Assembly (NCBI RefSeq): GCF_013403955.1 | Contig: NZ_JABFDG010000001.1 | Location: 1,488,001 to 1,552,000 of the forward strand | Length of the DNA stretch: 64,000 nt | Direction of reading: 5' to 3' | Origin: Winogradskyella vidalii | Lineage (GTDB): Bacteria; Bacteroidota; Bacteroidia; Flavobacteriales; Flavobacteriaceae | Shown here: piece by piece, positions 32,421-41,853 of the stretch | Numbering within the stretch: position 1 is the first letter of the stretch | Layout: every line of letters begins with the position of its first letter | Position numbers and translations under genes: made by a program | The notes under the pieces: model-generated | The model's input: the letters and a program-made list of their open reading frames with translations, nothing else | Databases searched by the model: none | What the model was told of the DNA's origin: nothing

Positions 32421-33284
32421 ATGAATAAGCCTGTTAAAATAATAGAATGTCCAAGAGATGCTATGCAAGGCATTAAGGATTTTATACCTACAGAAAAGAA
32501 AGTACAGTATATTCAATCCTTACTCCGTGTTGGTTTCGACACCATTGATTTTGGAAGTTTTGTATCACCAAAAGCAATTCCGCAAATGGTAGATACCGCC
32601 GAAGTTTTAGCACAGCTCGATTTAAGTAAAACTGAAAGTAAACTTTTAGCTATTATAGCTAATACACGTGGGGCAAACGATGCTTCGGTACATTCTGAAA
32701 TTGATTATTTAGGCTTTCCGTTTTCGATATCAGAAAACTTTCAGATGCGTAATACACATAAAACCATTGCACAATCTGTTGTTACATTGTCTGAAATATT
32801 AGAAATTGCTGATAAAAACAATAAAGAAGTGGTGGTCTATATTTCTATGGGCTTTGGTAATCCCTATGGTGATCCTTGGAATGTAGATATCGTAGGGGAG
32901 TGGACAGAGCGTTTATCTAAAATGGGCGTAAGAATTTTATCGTTAAGCGACACAGTTGGAAGTTCTGACCCAGAAACTATTGATTATTTGTTTTCAAATT
33001 TAATTCCTGCGTACGCCAATATCGAATTTGGTGCCCATCTCCATACCACACCAACCACTTGGTTTGAAAAAGTTGACGCTGCTTATAGGGCAGGCTGCTG
33101 TCGTTTTGATGGAGCTATTCAAGGTTTTGGTGGCTGCCCAATGGCTAAAGACGATTTAACCGGTAATATGCCTACCGAAAAAATGCTGTCTTATTTTACA
33201 CAAAAAAAAGCCCATGACTTAAATGCCATGAGCTTTGAAAGTGCCCACAATGAAGCAACTAAGATATTTTCAGTTTATCATTAA
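32421..33284 (+). CDS. Hydroxymethylglutaryl-CoA lyase family protein
   Basis: A 287-residue TIM-barrel of the HMGL-like family. PVKIIECPRDAMQGIKDFIP (about 4-23) holds the metal-binding start of the barrel, HLHTTP carries the metal-binding His pair, and GFGGCPMAKDDLTGNMPTE (about 233-251) is the HMG-CoA lyase signature with the catalytic Cys. These features favour HMG-CoA lyase (leucine/ketone-body catabolism, product acetoacetate and acetyl-CoA) over isopropylmalate synthase. The stop codon abuts that of the converging HmuY gene with no spacer. Confidence 0.88.
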   Translation: MNKPVKIIECPRDAMQGIKDFIPTEKKVQYIQSLLRVGFDTIDFGSFVSPKAIPQMVDTAEVLAQLDLSKTESKLLAIIANTRGANDASVHSEIDYLGFPFSISENFQMRNTHKTIAQSVVTLSEILEIADKNNKEVVVYISMGFGNPYGDPWNVDIVGEWTERLSKMGVRILSLSDTVGSSDPETIDYLFSNLIPAYANIEFGAHLHTTPTTWFEKVDAAYRAGCCRFDGAIQGFGGCPMAKDDLTGNMPTEKMLSYFTQKKAHDLNAMSFESAHNEATKIFSVYH

Positions 33285-34466
33285 TTAATCGACTAATAAC
33301 TCGTATTGAAATTGCGGATAACCGCGTTCTCCTGTTTCGCTTTCAACAGCCGTAAATCGTAACTTATAATAATTATTATCGGTGTCTTTAACGACATAAT
33401 AGGTGTCTTCTCTTACCGAAGTTTCTCCTGTCATATAGTCTACACTTCTCCAACCGCTACCAATTACAGCACGGTTATTATATTCAAAATTAGCTTCGTT
33501 AATATCGGCAGATGTAAAATCAGTATAACTTGGAGTAGATTCATCTTCTACAGTTACTTGGTATAAAACGACACCACCAAGTGTGTTATGTAAGGTGAAA
33601 TCAGAATAGGTTAAGCCTGCAGCTATTGTGCCTTGTAAACCATAATACGAAAATACACCTCCAAAATCAATATCCCAATTAGAAGATTCTGGTTCTACAC
33701 TAACCACTTGTCCATCGGTTAAACTCACAGCTGTAAGGTTGTAACTATTGTTTTTTGATACTGTAATTTCAGAAAAATCTGAAGTATTAGTTAGTGACGC
33801 ATATTGAATAGTATAACTATTACCGTCTGTTAATACTCTTACTTTCATAAACCCTCTTGGGTCTCCAGTGGTATTTATTGTGCCATTATTGGCTGTAGGG
33901 ATTTCGTTACCTAGATTTACAATGTATACATTATTGTCACTGTCTGTAGTAGAGATTTCTTCAAAAGCAGTCCCCGTTAATTCACCTTCTTTACTATCTG
34001 TAAAAGAAATACCAGCATCTAAGTTGCCATATTGGTAATAACCAACAGGTAAACCTTCCATTAATTCTGCAACGGTGTTAACTGTTACAGTAGTTGGAGT
34101 AAAACTTTGGTCTAGTGCATTTAAAGTTAAAGGTGAGGTTAAACTTGTTGCTTCTGTAACAGAAGTGATATCATTAATACCTTCTAGCTCTGCAGCAGAA
34201 ACTAGTAGCGCGTTATTAAGGTAAATTCTATTTTCAGAACCGTTATATACCGCAATTTCCCAAGAATCTCTTCGAGAAGATAATTGTTCTCCGGTACTTA
34301 AATCTACATAGACACGATTAGCCTGGTTAAACCCACCCACATCAGGGTCTATAATTCCACCTGAAGTTGGAGGTGTAATCGTAATGGAAGGACTGTCATC
34401 GCTGCTACAACTTGTAACAAGTGCGGCACTTATAAATAAGATTAGTGTAAAAAATTTGTTTATCAT
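33285..34466 (-). CDS. HmuY-family lipoprotein, probable haem-binding partner
   Basis: 393 residues: SPII signal ending LVTSC, followed by SSDDS, an acidic stretch fitting export of surface lipoproteins in Flavobacteriaceae. The mature part has the features of HmuY-like proteins: DSWEIAVYNGSENRIYLNN, NWDIDFGGVFSYYG and a terminal YYKLRFTAVESETGERGY. In Porphyromonas HmuY binds haem and hands it to the TonB receptor HmuR. Here it lies 5 bp downstream of a TonB receptor. The specific haem ligands cannot be assigned by eye, so another small ligand is possible. Confidence 0.82.
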   Translation of the reverse strand: MINKFFTLILFISAALVTSCSSDDSPSITITPPTSGGIIDPDVGGFNQANRVYVDLSTGEQLSSRRDSWEIAVYNGSENRIYLNNALLVSAAELEGINDITSVTEATSLTSPLTLNALDQSFTPTTVTVNTVAELMEGLPVGYYQYGNLDAGISFTDSKEGELTGTAFEEISTTDSDNNVYIVNLGNEIPTANNGTINTTGDPRGFMKVRVLTDGNSYTIQYASLTNTSDFSEITVSKNNSYNLTAVSLTDGQVVSVEPESSNWDIDFGGVFSYYGLQGTIAAGLTYSDFTLHNTLGGVVLYQVTVEDESTPSYTDFTSADINEANFEYNNRAVIGSGWRSVDYMTGETSVREDTYYVVKDTDNNYYKLRFTAVESETGERGYPQFQYELLVD

Positions 34467-34471
34467 AATTG

Positions 34472-36628
34472 TTAGTGTTTAAAATTTAAATTATATGAAA
34501 GTTTTAAAAAATAAGATCGGCCATTACCGATAAGTCTTGATGTAGATGTTGTGCTCGTATGGCTTCCGGCAGAAGCTACAGAGTTAATATTTACAACATC
34601 TAAAATATTTCGTACGCCAAGTGTGGCATTAAGTTTAGAAGTAAGCTTTGTTCGGATTGAGGCATTTAACCAGGTGAATGCTTCTGTTAAACCAATGAAT
34701 GTTTCGCCATCATCGTTACTAAATATACCTTCGGTTTCCCCTGTGTATTTTAGTTGGCTAGAAACTGTAGTATTCCATTTTGGGATTTTATAAGCCAATG
34801 AAGATTGTAAATTTAAACTCCATAAATAAGCATCATTGTTAGTGTTAGATTCTGAGATGTCATTTTTAACACCGAGATATGTTGCTCCTAAACCAATATT
34901 CCAGTTCTTGTATATAAAGCTATTGTCTAAGGTAAACCCTAGCCTGGCACTATAATCTATGTTGTCTTGTGTAAAAAGTGTTCTTCCATCATCGTCTTCT
35001 GTTGTAATACTCGTAATGGCATCTTTTAAATAGATATGAAAAAAGTTGAAGCTAGTATTTAGATAACCTTCTTTGGCTATTTTAAAGTTATCTTTCAGAT
35101 TTACAAAAAGAGAAATACCGTCTTCTGGTTGTAAGTCTGGATTGCCTTGTACATTATGATTAGCATCTACAAAATAATAGAAAAGTTCTTCAAAATTAGG
35201 CGCTCTATACGCTGAGCCAATCACAGCTTTTAGTTTAAGCTTTTCTGAAAAATTATAATTAGAAGATAAAGACCATATTAAATGATTATCAAATTGCGTG
35301 CTATGCGTAAATCTTGCGCCTGGATTTATGGATAGCTTTTTTGTCGGTTGAAACTCAGTAATACCAAATAATTCATAATTGGTGATTGTGTTGGTTACGA
35401 CCTCGTTAGAATAAGCTCCAGTAGCATTGGCGTCAAAACCAGATTGATTTGTAAACTCATAACCTAATTGCAAATCAAATAAACGAGATTTTGGTAGAAT
35501 ACTGTTTACAAAAGCTTTAGAATACCAAACGTCACTCGATTGGCTTAATGCATCAATTTCTACAGATTGCGTTTGCTGCTCTATAATATTGTATATAAAT
35601 TCTTTATAGTTACGTTTTTGATTTTGATACGATAATGAAAAATTATACTGTGTTGCACCTTTTAGTGGACCTGAAACATTGATGTTGTTAACCCATCTAT
35701 CCGTTTTGTAATTTTCATCTAATGCTGTCGGGTTTAAGCTTCCGTTTTGATATCTACCATTTACAGTGTGATTATAGATATCTAAATCTTCATTAAAATA
35801 TTGTAACTTATAAAAGATATTGTGTTTGCCTAAATCTAAATTAACATTAGCAGAGGCTGTAATTTGTTCTTTAGGGTTCCATTCAGTACCACGCAAACTA
35901 TCATTAACGACTATATTATCTTGAACATTGACATAGTTTTTACCTTTATAATCGTTATAATAGCCAGCAAAATCATTTCGAGAGACCCCAAAAGCATAGG
36001 ATAATTTTTCATTGACTTGATTTGTCGCTCTAAAATTTTGAATGTGTCTTCCTTTATCAAAAAATTCAAATTCATTCCCCACAGTTTCTTCCTGAAGTGA
36101 TAACTGAAGCTCCCATCCTTCATTTTTTAGACCTCTTTTTGTAATTATATTAATGACTCCTGCTACAGCATTATCACCATATAATACGCCCATTGAACCT
36201 TCAACAATTTCAACACGTTCTACATCATCAATATTAATTTGAGAGATATCTATATTGTTTCCTACACCATTATCACTAATTACAGGAATTCCATCGACTA
36301 AAATTTTTACATATTGCCCATCCAAACCAAATAGGCTAACAGTTGAGCGTCCTGTAGAAGCATCCGGATTCACACTTATATTTAAGTTGTTGTATAATAT
36401 GTCTGCTAAGTTGTTTCCTCCTAAATTGTCTATGTCTTTCCTGTTAATTGTACCTACAGTAAATAACTTTTTGCTCAAAGACATCACATTACTTTCGCCT
36501 TTAACAACAACTTCATCTAATGGATTTACTTCTGTTGTGTCACTTACTGTTCGCTTTTGTTGAGCAAATGACCATGAAAAGAAAATAATTGAAAAATAAA
36601 TCGAGATTTTATTTTTATTTAGACTCAT
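34472..36628 (-). CDS. TonB-dependent outer-membrane receptor
   Basis: 718 residues: signal peptide (about 1-22), a plug domain (about 45-165, with LGGNNLADILYNNLNISVNP, VKILVDGIPVI, ERVEIVEGSMGVLYGDNAVA and GVINIITKRG) and a 22-strand-type barrel ending SYFLKLSYNLNF with a terminal aromatic. There is no carboxypeptidase-like N-terminal domain and no SusD neighbour, so it is not a SusC-type glycan receptor. Pairing with HmuY and the divergent reductase operon suggests haem or another iron compound. The promoter overlaps a candidate operator at 36662-36678. Confidence 0.93.
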   Translation of the reverse strand: MSLNKNKISIYFSIIFFSWSFAQQKRTVSDTTEVNPLDEVVVKGESNVMSLSKKLFTVGTINRKDIDNLGGNNLADILYNNLNISVNPDASTGRSTVSLFGLDGQYVKILVDGIPVISDNGVGNNIDISQINIDDVERVEIVEGSMGVLYGDNAVAGVINIITKRGLKNEGWELQLSLQEETVGNEFEFFDKGRHIQNFRATNQVNEKLSYAFGVSRNDFAGYYNDYKGKNYVNVQDNIVVNDSLRGTEWNPKEQITASANVNLDLGKHNIFYKLQYFNEDLDIYNHTVNGRYQNGSLNPTALDENYKTDRWVNNINVSGPLKGATQYNFSLSYQNQKRNYKEFIYNIIEQQTQSVEIDALSQSSDVWYSKAFVNSILPKSRLFDLQLGYEFTNQSGFDANATGAYSNEVVTNTITNYELFGITEFQPTKKLSINPGARFTHSTQFDNHLIWSLSSNYNFSEKLKLKAVIGSAYRAPNFEELFYYFVDANHNVQGNPDLQPEDGISLFVNLKDNFKIAKEGYLNTSFNFFHIYLKDAITSITTEDDDGRTLFTQDNIDYSARLGFTLDNSFIYKNWNIGLGATYLGVKNDISESNTNNDAYLWSLNLQSSLAYKIPKWNTTVSSQLKYTGETEGIFSNDDGETFIGLTEAFTWLNASIRTKLTSKLNATLGVRNILDVVNINSVASAGSHTSTTSTSRLIGNGRSYFLKLSYNLNFKH

Positions 36629-36645
36629 TCTTGATAGATTTGTGG

Positions 36646-36681
36646 CAAATATAGAATCTTATTTTAATTCATTCTAAATAA
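36646..36681 (-). promoter_or_regulatory. Receptor promoter overlapped by candidate iron operator
   Basis: On the minus strand TATATTTG (36646-36653) is a full -7 match, with TTTA at about the -33 position. The 17-bp element 36662-36678 (plus strand TTTTAATTCATTCTAAA) lies in the promoter spacer. It is an imperfect palindrome with good outer arms (TTATTT/AAATAA when extended to 36659-36681) and four mismatched pairs inside. The half-site ATTCTAAAT resembles sites of iron-responsive repressors. Its place between two divergent iron-type operons suits a shared operator. Confidence 0.45.
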
Positions 36682-36729
36682 GGAGCCTTTTTTTAATATT
36701 TTTTTTAAACACATTTATAAAAATTATCA

Positions 36730-37632
36730 ATGAGAAATACAGTACAGGTTTTAGTAATTATGTTGTTCTTTAGTTTTTCTGCTCATGCGCAAAAAAAGAA
36801 GACACAAGACCAAGAATCTATTAAAGATATGTGTGGTTGCTTTGAAGTCACTTTTAATTTTACTGAAACTTTTAATTATAGTAACGATTCCCTTTACAGA
36901 CCTTCTGAAACAAAGGTTGATAGAGGTTTAGAATGGGCACAATTAGTAGAAGACGAGGATGATAAAATTTCTATTCAGCATTTATTGCAAGTAGGTCGTC
37001 CAGATGCCCCTATGATTATTAAACATTGGCGACAAGATTGGTTGTTTGAAAATCAAGATTTTTATATGTACAATGGTGATAATAATTGGACCTTTACAAA
37101 AAAATCTAAAGACGAAGTAGAGGGACAGTGGACACAAAAAGTATTTCAAGTAGATGATAGCCCACGTTATGAAGGTTCTGGCTCATGGGTTCATGTCGAT
37201 GGAAAGAATTACTGGGAGAATACAACAACAGCACCGTTACCAAGACGAGAATATACCAAACGAAACGATTACAATATTACATTAAGAGGTAACCGTCAAG
37301 AAATTACAGATTTTGGTTGGGTTCATAATCAAGATAATGCCAAAGTTATTCGTGAAGCTGGAGAACCAGATGTAATTTTAGCTAAAGAAAAAGGTTACAA
37401 TACCTATAAAAGAGTAGACGATAGTAGATGTCAATCTGCACAAGATTGGTGGAAAGAACATGAAGACAAGTGGCGTTTAGTTAGAGCTAAATGGGATAAT
37501 GTTTATAAGAGTGACCAAGATTTAACGCTTAAAAATAAAGTAGATAATAAACTCTTGTATAAGTATTTATTTGATGATGCTATTAATTCTGAAGAACAAA
37601 TAGAACGTATTATAACATCTTTTGTAAAATAA
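36730..37632 (+). CDS. DUF6607-like periplasmic protein
   Basis: 300 residues with a signal peptide ending SAHAQ. The mature protein opens with KDMCGCFEVTFNFTETFNY and is rich in Trp and Tyr (DWLFENQDFYMYNGDNNWTF, GSWVHVDGKNYWENT). It seems to match the family annotated DUF6607, of unknown function; that name is from memory and less certain than the description. It is the first gene of the rightward operon opposite the TonB receptor, and its CGC pair and aromatic face could suit a cofactor-binding role. Confidence 0.65.
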   Translation: MRNTVQVLVIMLFFSFSAHAQKKKTQDQESIKDMCGCFEVTFNFTETFNYSNDSLYRPSETKVDRGLEWAQLVEDEDDKISIQHLLQVGRPDAPMIIKHWRQDWLFENQDFYMYNGDNNWTFTKKSKDEVEGQWTQKVFQVDDSPRYEGSGSWVHVDGKNYWENTTTAPLPRREYTKRNDYNITLRGNRQEITDFGWVHNQDNAKVIREAGEPDVILAKEKGYNTYKRVDDSRCQSAQDWWKEHEDKWRLVRAKWDNVYKSDQDLTLKNKVDNKLLYKYLFDDAINSEEQIERIITSFVK

Positions 37633-37654
37633 GTTTAAAACTAAACCAATATAT

Positions 37655-39136
37655 ATGAAATTAATAAAGTCAATTACAGTATTTCTTTTGGTAACTTTCA
37701 CTTTACCATTTTTTGCCCAAAGCGAAAATATTTTTCTAAATCGTGATTATTGGGGTAATAAGCCAACCGTAGCAGAGGTTAAATCAAAAATAGAAGAAGG
37801 CAATGACCCTGCAGAGGCAAATGGTTCTAATTTTGATGGTGTTACTTATTCTATTATACAAAATGCGCCTCTAGAAACCATAACATTTCTTATATCTCAA
37901 GAAGGAAATGATGTAAATAAACTAACGCATGATGGTAGAACATACATTTTTTGGGCTGCCTATAGAGGTAATGTTGAATTAATGAAATACCTTATTAAAA
38001 ACGGTGCAAAAACGGACGTAAAAGACGACAAGGGTAGTTCTATAATTAATTTTGCTGCTGCTGCAGGAGAAGATAATACCAAAGTTTATGATCTTATTAT
38101 GGCTCAAGGTATCGATTTAAAAACGGACCTAACACCAAAAGGTGCAAACGCATTATTGGTAGCTGCACCATCTGATAAAGACTTTAAACTAATAAAGTAT
38201 TTTATATCGAAAGGTTTAGATATAAATTCTGTTGATAAAGATGGTAATGGAATTTATAATTATATCGCTAAATCTGGTAATACAGTCGCTTTAGATAAAA
38301 TTTCAGAAATGGGTGTTAAAGGTACTGATCAAGCTTTCATTTTTGCTGCAAATGGTATGAGAAGACAACCAACAGACCTTAAAGTATACCAATACCTAAA
38401 AGACCAAGGGTTTAATCCAAATATCACGAATAACCAAGGAGAAACCCCTTTACATATTCTAGCTGGCAGAGGTAAAAACAGAGCTGTATTTAATTTTTTA
38501 TTAGAAAATGGACTCGATGTGAACCAAAAAGATAAACATGGAAATACAGCATTTATGAATGCTGCTTCTAGTAACGATTTAAAGCTTGTAGAATTTTTAT
38601 CTAAAAAATTAAAAGATATAAATACGATTAACAAAAAAGGACAATCGGCTTTAATGCTAGCTACAGCAAATAACAAAGTTGGGGTTGTAGAATTTTTATT
38701 GGATCATAAAGCAAACACAACGCTTAGCGATGCTGATGGCAATAACTTGGTTTATTATTTAGTGGATTCGTATTCAAAACGTAACGAATCTAATTTTAAA
38801 CAAAAAATGGCATTACTTCAAAATCACGGTATAAAGTTAGAAGAACTTAAAAATGATGGTAACACTTGGTTTCATTTGGCCGTTGAAAAAAACAGTTTAG
38901 ATTTATTAACCTACAGTACTAAGTTTAAACAAGATATCAACGCTAAAAATAATGAAGGTAATACCGCTTTACATATCGCGGCAATGACATCTAAAGATGA
39001 TGCATTATTAAAATATCTTATTAAAAATGGTGCTGAAAAGGACGCTAAAACTGATTTTGAAGAAACGGCTTACGATTTAGCAAAAGAAAATGAATTGCTA
39101 AAAGCGAATAACATTTCAGTAGAATTTTTAAAGTAA
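37655..39136 (+). CDS. Exported ankyrin-repeat protein
   Basis: 493 residues: signal peptide (about 1-21, ending PFFAQ), then some eleven ankyrin repeats from about 60 to 480, including DGRTYIFWAAYRGNVELMKY, NQGETPLHILAGRGKNRAVF, HGNTAFMNAASSNDLKLVEF and EGNTALHIAAMTSKDDALLK. Ankyrin arrays bind partner proteins; an exported one would act in the periplasm or at the outer membrane. It lies 22 bp after the DUF6607-like gene and 8 bp before the DUF2271-like gene, so it is within the operon. Its partner may be another product of the locus. Confidence 0.85.
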   Translation: MKLIKSITVFLLVTFTLPFFAQSENIFLNRDYWGNKPTVAEVKSKIEEGNDPAEANGSNFDGVTYSIIQNAPLETITFLISQEGNDVNKLTHDGRTYIFWAAYRGNVELMKYLIKNGAKTDVKDDKGSSIINFAAAAGEDNTKVYDLIMAQGIDLKTDLTPKGANALLVAAPSDKDFKLIKYFISKGLDINSVDKDGNGIYNYIAKSGNTVALDKISEMGVKGTDQAFIFAANGMRRQPTDLKVYQYLKDQGFNPNITNNQGETPLHILAGRGKNRAVFNFLLENGLDVNQKDKHGNTAFMNAASSNDLKLVEFLSKKLKDINTINKKGQSALMLATANNKVGVVEFLLDHKANTTLSDADGNNLVYYLVDSYSKRNESNFKQKMALLQNHGIKLEELKNDGNTWFHLAVEKNSLDLLTYSTKFKQDINAKNNEGNTALHIAAMTSKDDALLKYLIKNGAEKDAKTDFEETAYDLAKENELLKANNISVEFLK

Positions 39137-39144
39137 AATTACCG

Positions 39145-39633
39145 ATGAAAACTATTAAATTATTAAGTATTGCAAGCCTTATGTTTTTAGGGTTAATGTC
39201 TTTTACTACAGTAGCAGAAAGTTCAAAATATAAGTGTATGATTCAGATGACGAATTATACAGGTGAAGGCGCTTATATCGTCATTTCATTAATGAATCCT
39301 GAAGGGGAGTATGAAGAAACCTTAAACGTTATTGGCGATGATGAAGAATGGTATAACACCATTGAATCTTGGTGGGACTTTTACGGTAAAAGACGTCCAG
39401 ATATCGATGCTATAACAGGTGCAACCGTTAGTGGAGGCGAACGTACAATTAATGTCATTGAAATTGATGACGATAAACTAGATAAAGGGTATAAGCTTCG
39501 TTTTGAATCGGCTGTTGAAGATCAAGAGTATTACGAAAAAGATGTAGAAATAGAGTTAACTTCTGCCAACGTAAAGTCTAAAGTAGAAGGTAACGGTTTT
39601 ATTCGTTACATCCGAATGATGCCTCAAAAATAA
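39145..39633 (+). CDS. DUF2271-like exported protein
   Basis: 162 residues. The signal peptide (about 1-24, MSFTTVAES cleavage area) is followed by a compact beta-rich domain: KYKCMIQMTNYTGEGAYIVI, DDEEWYNTIESWWDFYGK, DIDAITGATVSGGERTINVI. This pattern resembles DUF2271, which is often found next to PepSY membrane proteins and iron-uptake genes. GATVSGG looks like the motif in FMN-binding domains, but no FMN link is established. Located 9 bp before the PepSY fusion gene. Confidence 0.75.
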   Translation: MKTIKLLSIASLMFLGLMSFTTVAESSKYKCMIQMTNYTGEGAYIVISLMNPEGEYEETLNVIGDDEEWYNTIESWWDFYGKRRPDIDAITGATVSGGERTINVIEIDDDKLDKGYKLRFESAVEDQEYYEKDVEIELTSANVKSKVEGNGFIRYIRMMPQK

Positions 39634-39642
39634 AGTGTTAAT

Positions 39643-41841
39643 ATGACCATTTCTATCTGGAGGTATAGCCATTTAATACTCGCAATATTAACATCTCTAT
39701 TTGTTTTAATAGCATCAGTAACTGGTGCTATTTTGGCATTTGAACCTATTTCAAATCAATTGCAACCTTATGCCATTTCTGGAGCCCATGAGCGTTCCCT
39801 TGCGGAAACTTTAAGTGTGTTGCAACAAGAGTATGATGAGGTATTTACCCTAGAGGTCGATAAAAATGGTTTTGTTAGTGCCTCAGTAATTACAAAAGAA
39901 GGGGATAGTGATACGTTTTATATCAATCCTGTCACAGGAGAGAAATTAGGTGACCTCATTAAAAAAGCACCACTTTTTGAATTTGCGACCAACTTACATC
40001 GCTCACTGTTTTTAAAAACCACAGGTCGAATTTTAATTGGTGTTGTGTCCTTTTTATTGATTTTAATTACTATAACTGGAATTAAATTAATCTTGAAGCG
40101 TCAAGGTGGTTTTAAACGCTTTTTCTCAAAAGTAGTTAAGGAAAATTTTAATCAATATTACCATGTGGTCATTGGTAGATACGCGCTAATTCCTATTCTT
40201 ATAATTACCATAACAGGAGTGTTTTTATCTTTAGAACGCTTTGAGTTATTACCAATTACTAAAACGTCACACCAATATCTAGAACAAGTTGAACCGGAAA
40301 ATAAATTAGCATTAAAAGATCTAAAAATATTTCAAGATTTAAAACTTGAAACAGTAAAACAGGTTGAATTTCCTTTTTCAGATGATATTGAAGATTATTT
40401 CATTGTTCAATTAAATGACAAAGAGTTATTAGTTAATCAGTTTACGGGTGACGTTGTTAGCCAACAGAATTCGTCGTTAGTAACTATACTCACAGATTGG
40501 AGTATTATTTTACACACAGGTGAAGGCACCATAATCTGGTCGGTTGTTTTGTTGTTAGCAAGTTTAGCGATTTTGTTTTTTATGTATTCGGGCTTCGCCA
40601 TGACTATAAAACGACGAAAAGACACTTCAAAAATTAAAAATAAATTTAAAAAAGATACTGCTGAATATATCATATTAGTTGGATCGGAAACAGGAAACAC
40701 CTTCAATACCGCTAAGTTATTTTATGATGCATTATTAGCAGCAGGACATTCTGCTTATGCAGCTTCTTTAAACGAGTATTCAACCTATAACAAAGCAAAA
40801 CATATCATTGTTTTCGCGGCAACATATGGTGAAGGTGAAGCGCCTATTAGTGCTTCAAACTTTAATAAGTTATTTGCGGAAGTTAATCAAAAGCAAACCA
40901 TTTCATATGCGGTTATAGGCTTTGGTTCGCTGATGTATCCTGATTACTGTAAATATGCAATTGAAGTAGACCAAATGTTTCAAAAGCAGCCTAATTTCGA
41001 AGTGCATTTACCGCTTTTTAAAATCAATAATCAGTCTTTTGAAGCTTTCAAAACATGGATTCAACAATGGAATAAAAGCAGTAATCAAGATTTAAAAATT
41101 CAATTTAAAAAACCTCAAATTAAAACCAAAAGCTTAAAGGAATTTAAAGTGGTGCAAAAAACAGCTTTGAATATTGACCATACGTTTTTAGTGCAACTAC
41201 GACCTCAAAAAAAGACCAAATTTACATCTGGGGATTTACTGTCGTTATTTCCGGATCAAGATTTTATAGAACGTCAATATTCTATAGGAAAAATAGAAAA
41301 TGACATTCTTTTAAGTATTAAAAAGCATGAATTAGGAGTTTGTTCAAATTACTTTAACCAACTAAAATTAAACGATGTGGTTAAAGCGAAAGTAAAACGA
41401 AATTATGAATTTCATTTTCCTACGGATGCAAAAGCGGTAATAATGATTGCCAATGGTACAGGAATAGCACCTTTTTTAGGCATGATTAACGACAACCAAA
41501 ATCAAACAAAAACACATCTATTTTGGGGCGGAAGAACACAGGCCTCATTAGATATTTATAAAAATAGTATTGATACAGCGTTTTCTAAAGATACCCTATC
41601 AAGTTTTCATGTCGCGTATTCACAAGAACAAGAAGAAAAATTCTATGTTCAAGATTTACTCTTAAAACATCAAGATTTATTATCACAAGTATTAAATACT
41701 AATGGTGTTGTGATGATTTGTGGATCTATAGCGATGCAAAATCGTGTTTTAGAAGTCTTAAATAGTGTCACAACAGCAAAACTCAACAAACCATTGAGCA
41801 CGTTTGAAAGTAACGCGCAAATAAGGATGGATTGTTATTAA
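39643..41841 (+). CDS. Membrane PepSY-flavodoxin-NADPH reductase fusion
   Basis: 732 residues combining three modules. Residues about 1-325 are a PepSY-associated membrane domain with four helices (near 9-33, 124-145, 174-195 and 295-322) and a histidine-containing loop between. Residues about 340-475 are flavodoxin-like, with FMN loop VGSETGNTFNTAK and FAATYGEGEAPISA. Residues about 490-732 are a ferredoxin-NADP reductase/CysJ-like module, with RQYSIGKI for FAD and ANGTGIAPFLGM for NADPH. Electrons would flow from cytosolic NADPH through FAD and FMN across the membrane. In this setting a ferric-iron or haem reductase is the natural guess. Confidence 0.88.
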   Translation: MTISIWRYSHLILAILTSLFVLIASVTGAILAFEPISNQLQPYAISGAHERSLAETLSVLQQEYDEVFTLEVDKNGFVSASVITKEGDSDTFYINPVTGEKLGDLIKKAPLFEFATNLHRSLFLKTTGRILIGVVSFLLILITITGIKLILKRQGGFKRFFSKVVKENFNQYYHVVIGRYALIPILIITITGVFLSLERFELLPITKTSHQYLEQVEPENKLALKDLKIFQDLKLETVKQVEFPFSDDIEDYFIVQLNDKELLVNQFTGDVVSQQNSSLVTILTDWSIILHTGEGTIIWSVVLLLASLAILFFMYSGFAMTIKRRKDTSKIKNKFKKDTAEYIILVGSETGNTFNTAKLFYDALLAAGHSAYAASLNEYSTYNKAKHIIVFAATYGEGEAPISASNFNKLFAEVNQKQTISYAVIGFGSLMYPDYCKYAIEVDQMFQKQPNFEVHLPLFKINNQSFEAFKTWIQQWNKSSNQDLKIQFKKPQIKTKSLKEFKVVQKTALNIDHTFLVQLRPQKKTKFTSGDLLSLFPDQDFIERQYSIGKIENDILLSIKKHELGVCSNYFNQLKLNDVVKAKVKRNYEFHFPTDAKAVIMIANGTGIAPFLGMINDNQNQTKTHLFWGGRTQASLDIYKNSIDTAFSKDTLSSFHVAYSQEQEEKFYVQDLLLKHQDLLSQVLNTNGVVMICGSIAMQNRVLEVLNSVTTAKLNKPLSTFESNAQIRMDCY

Positions 41842-41853
41842 AAACAAAAGCCC

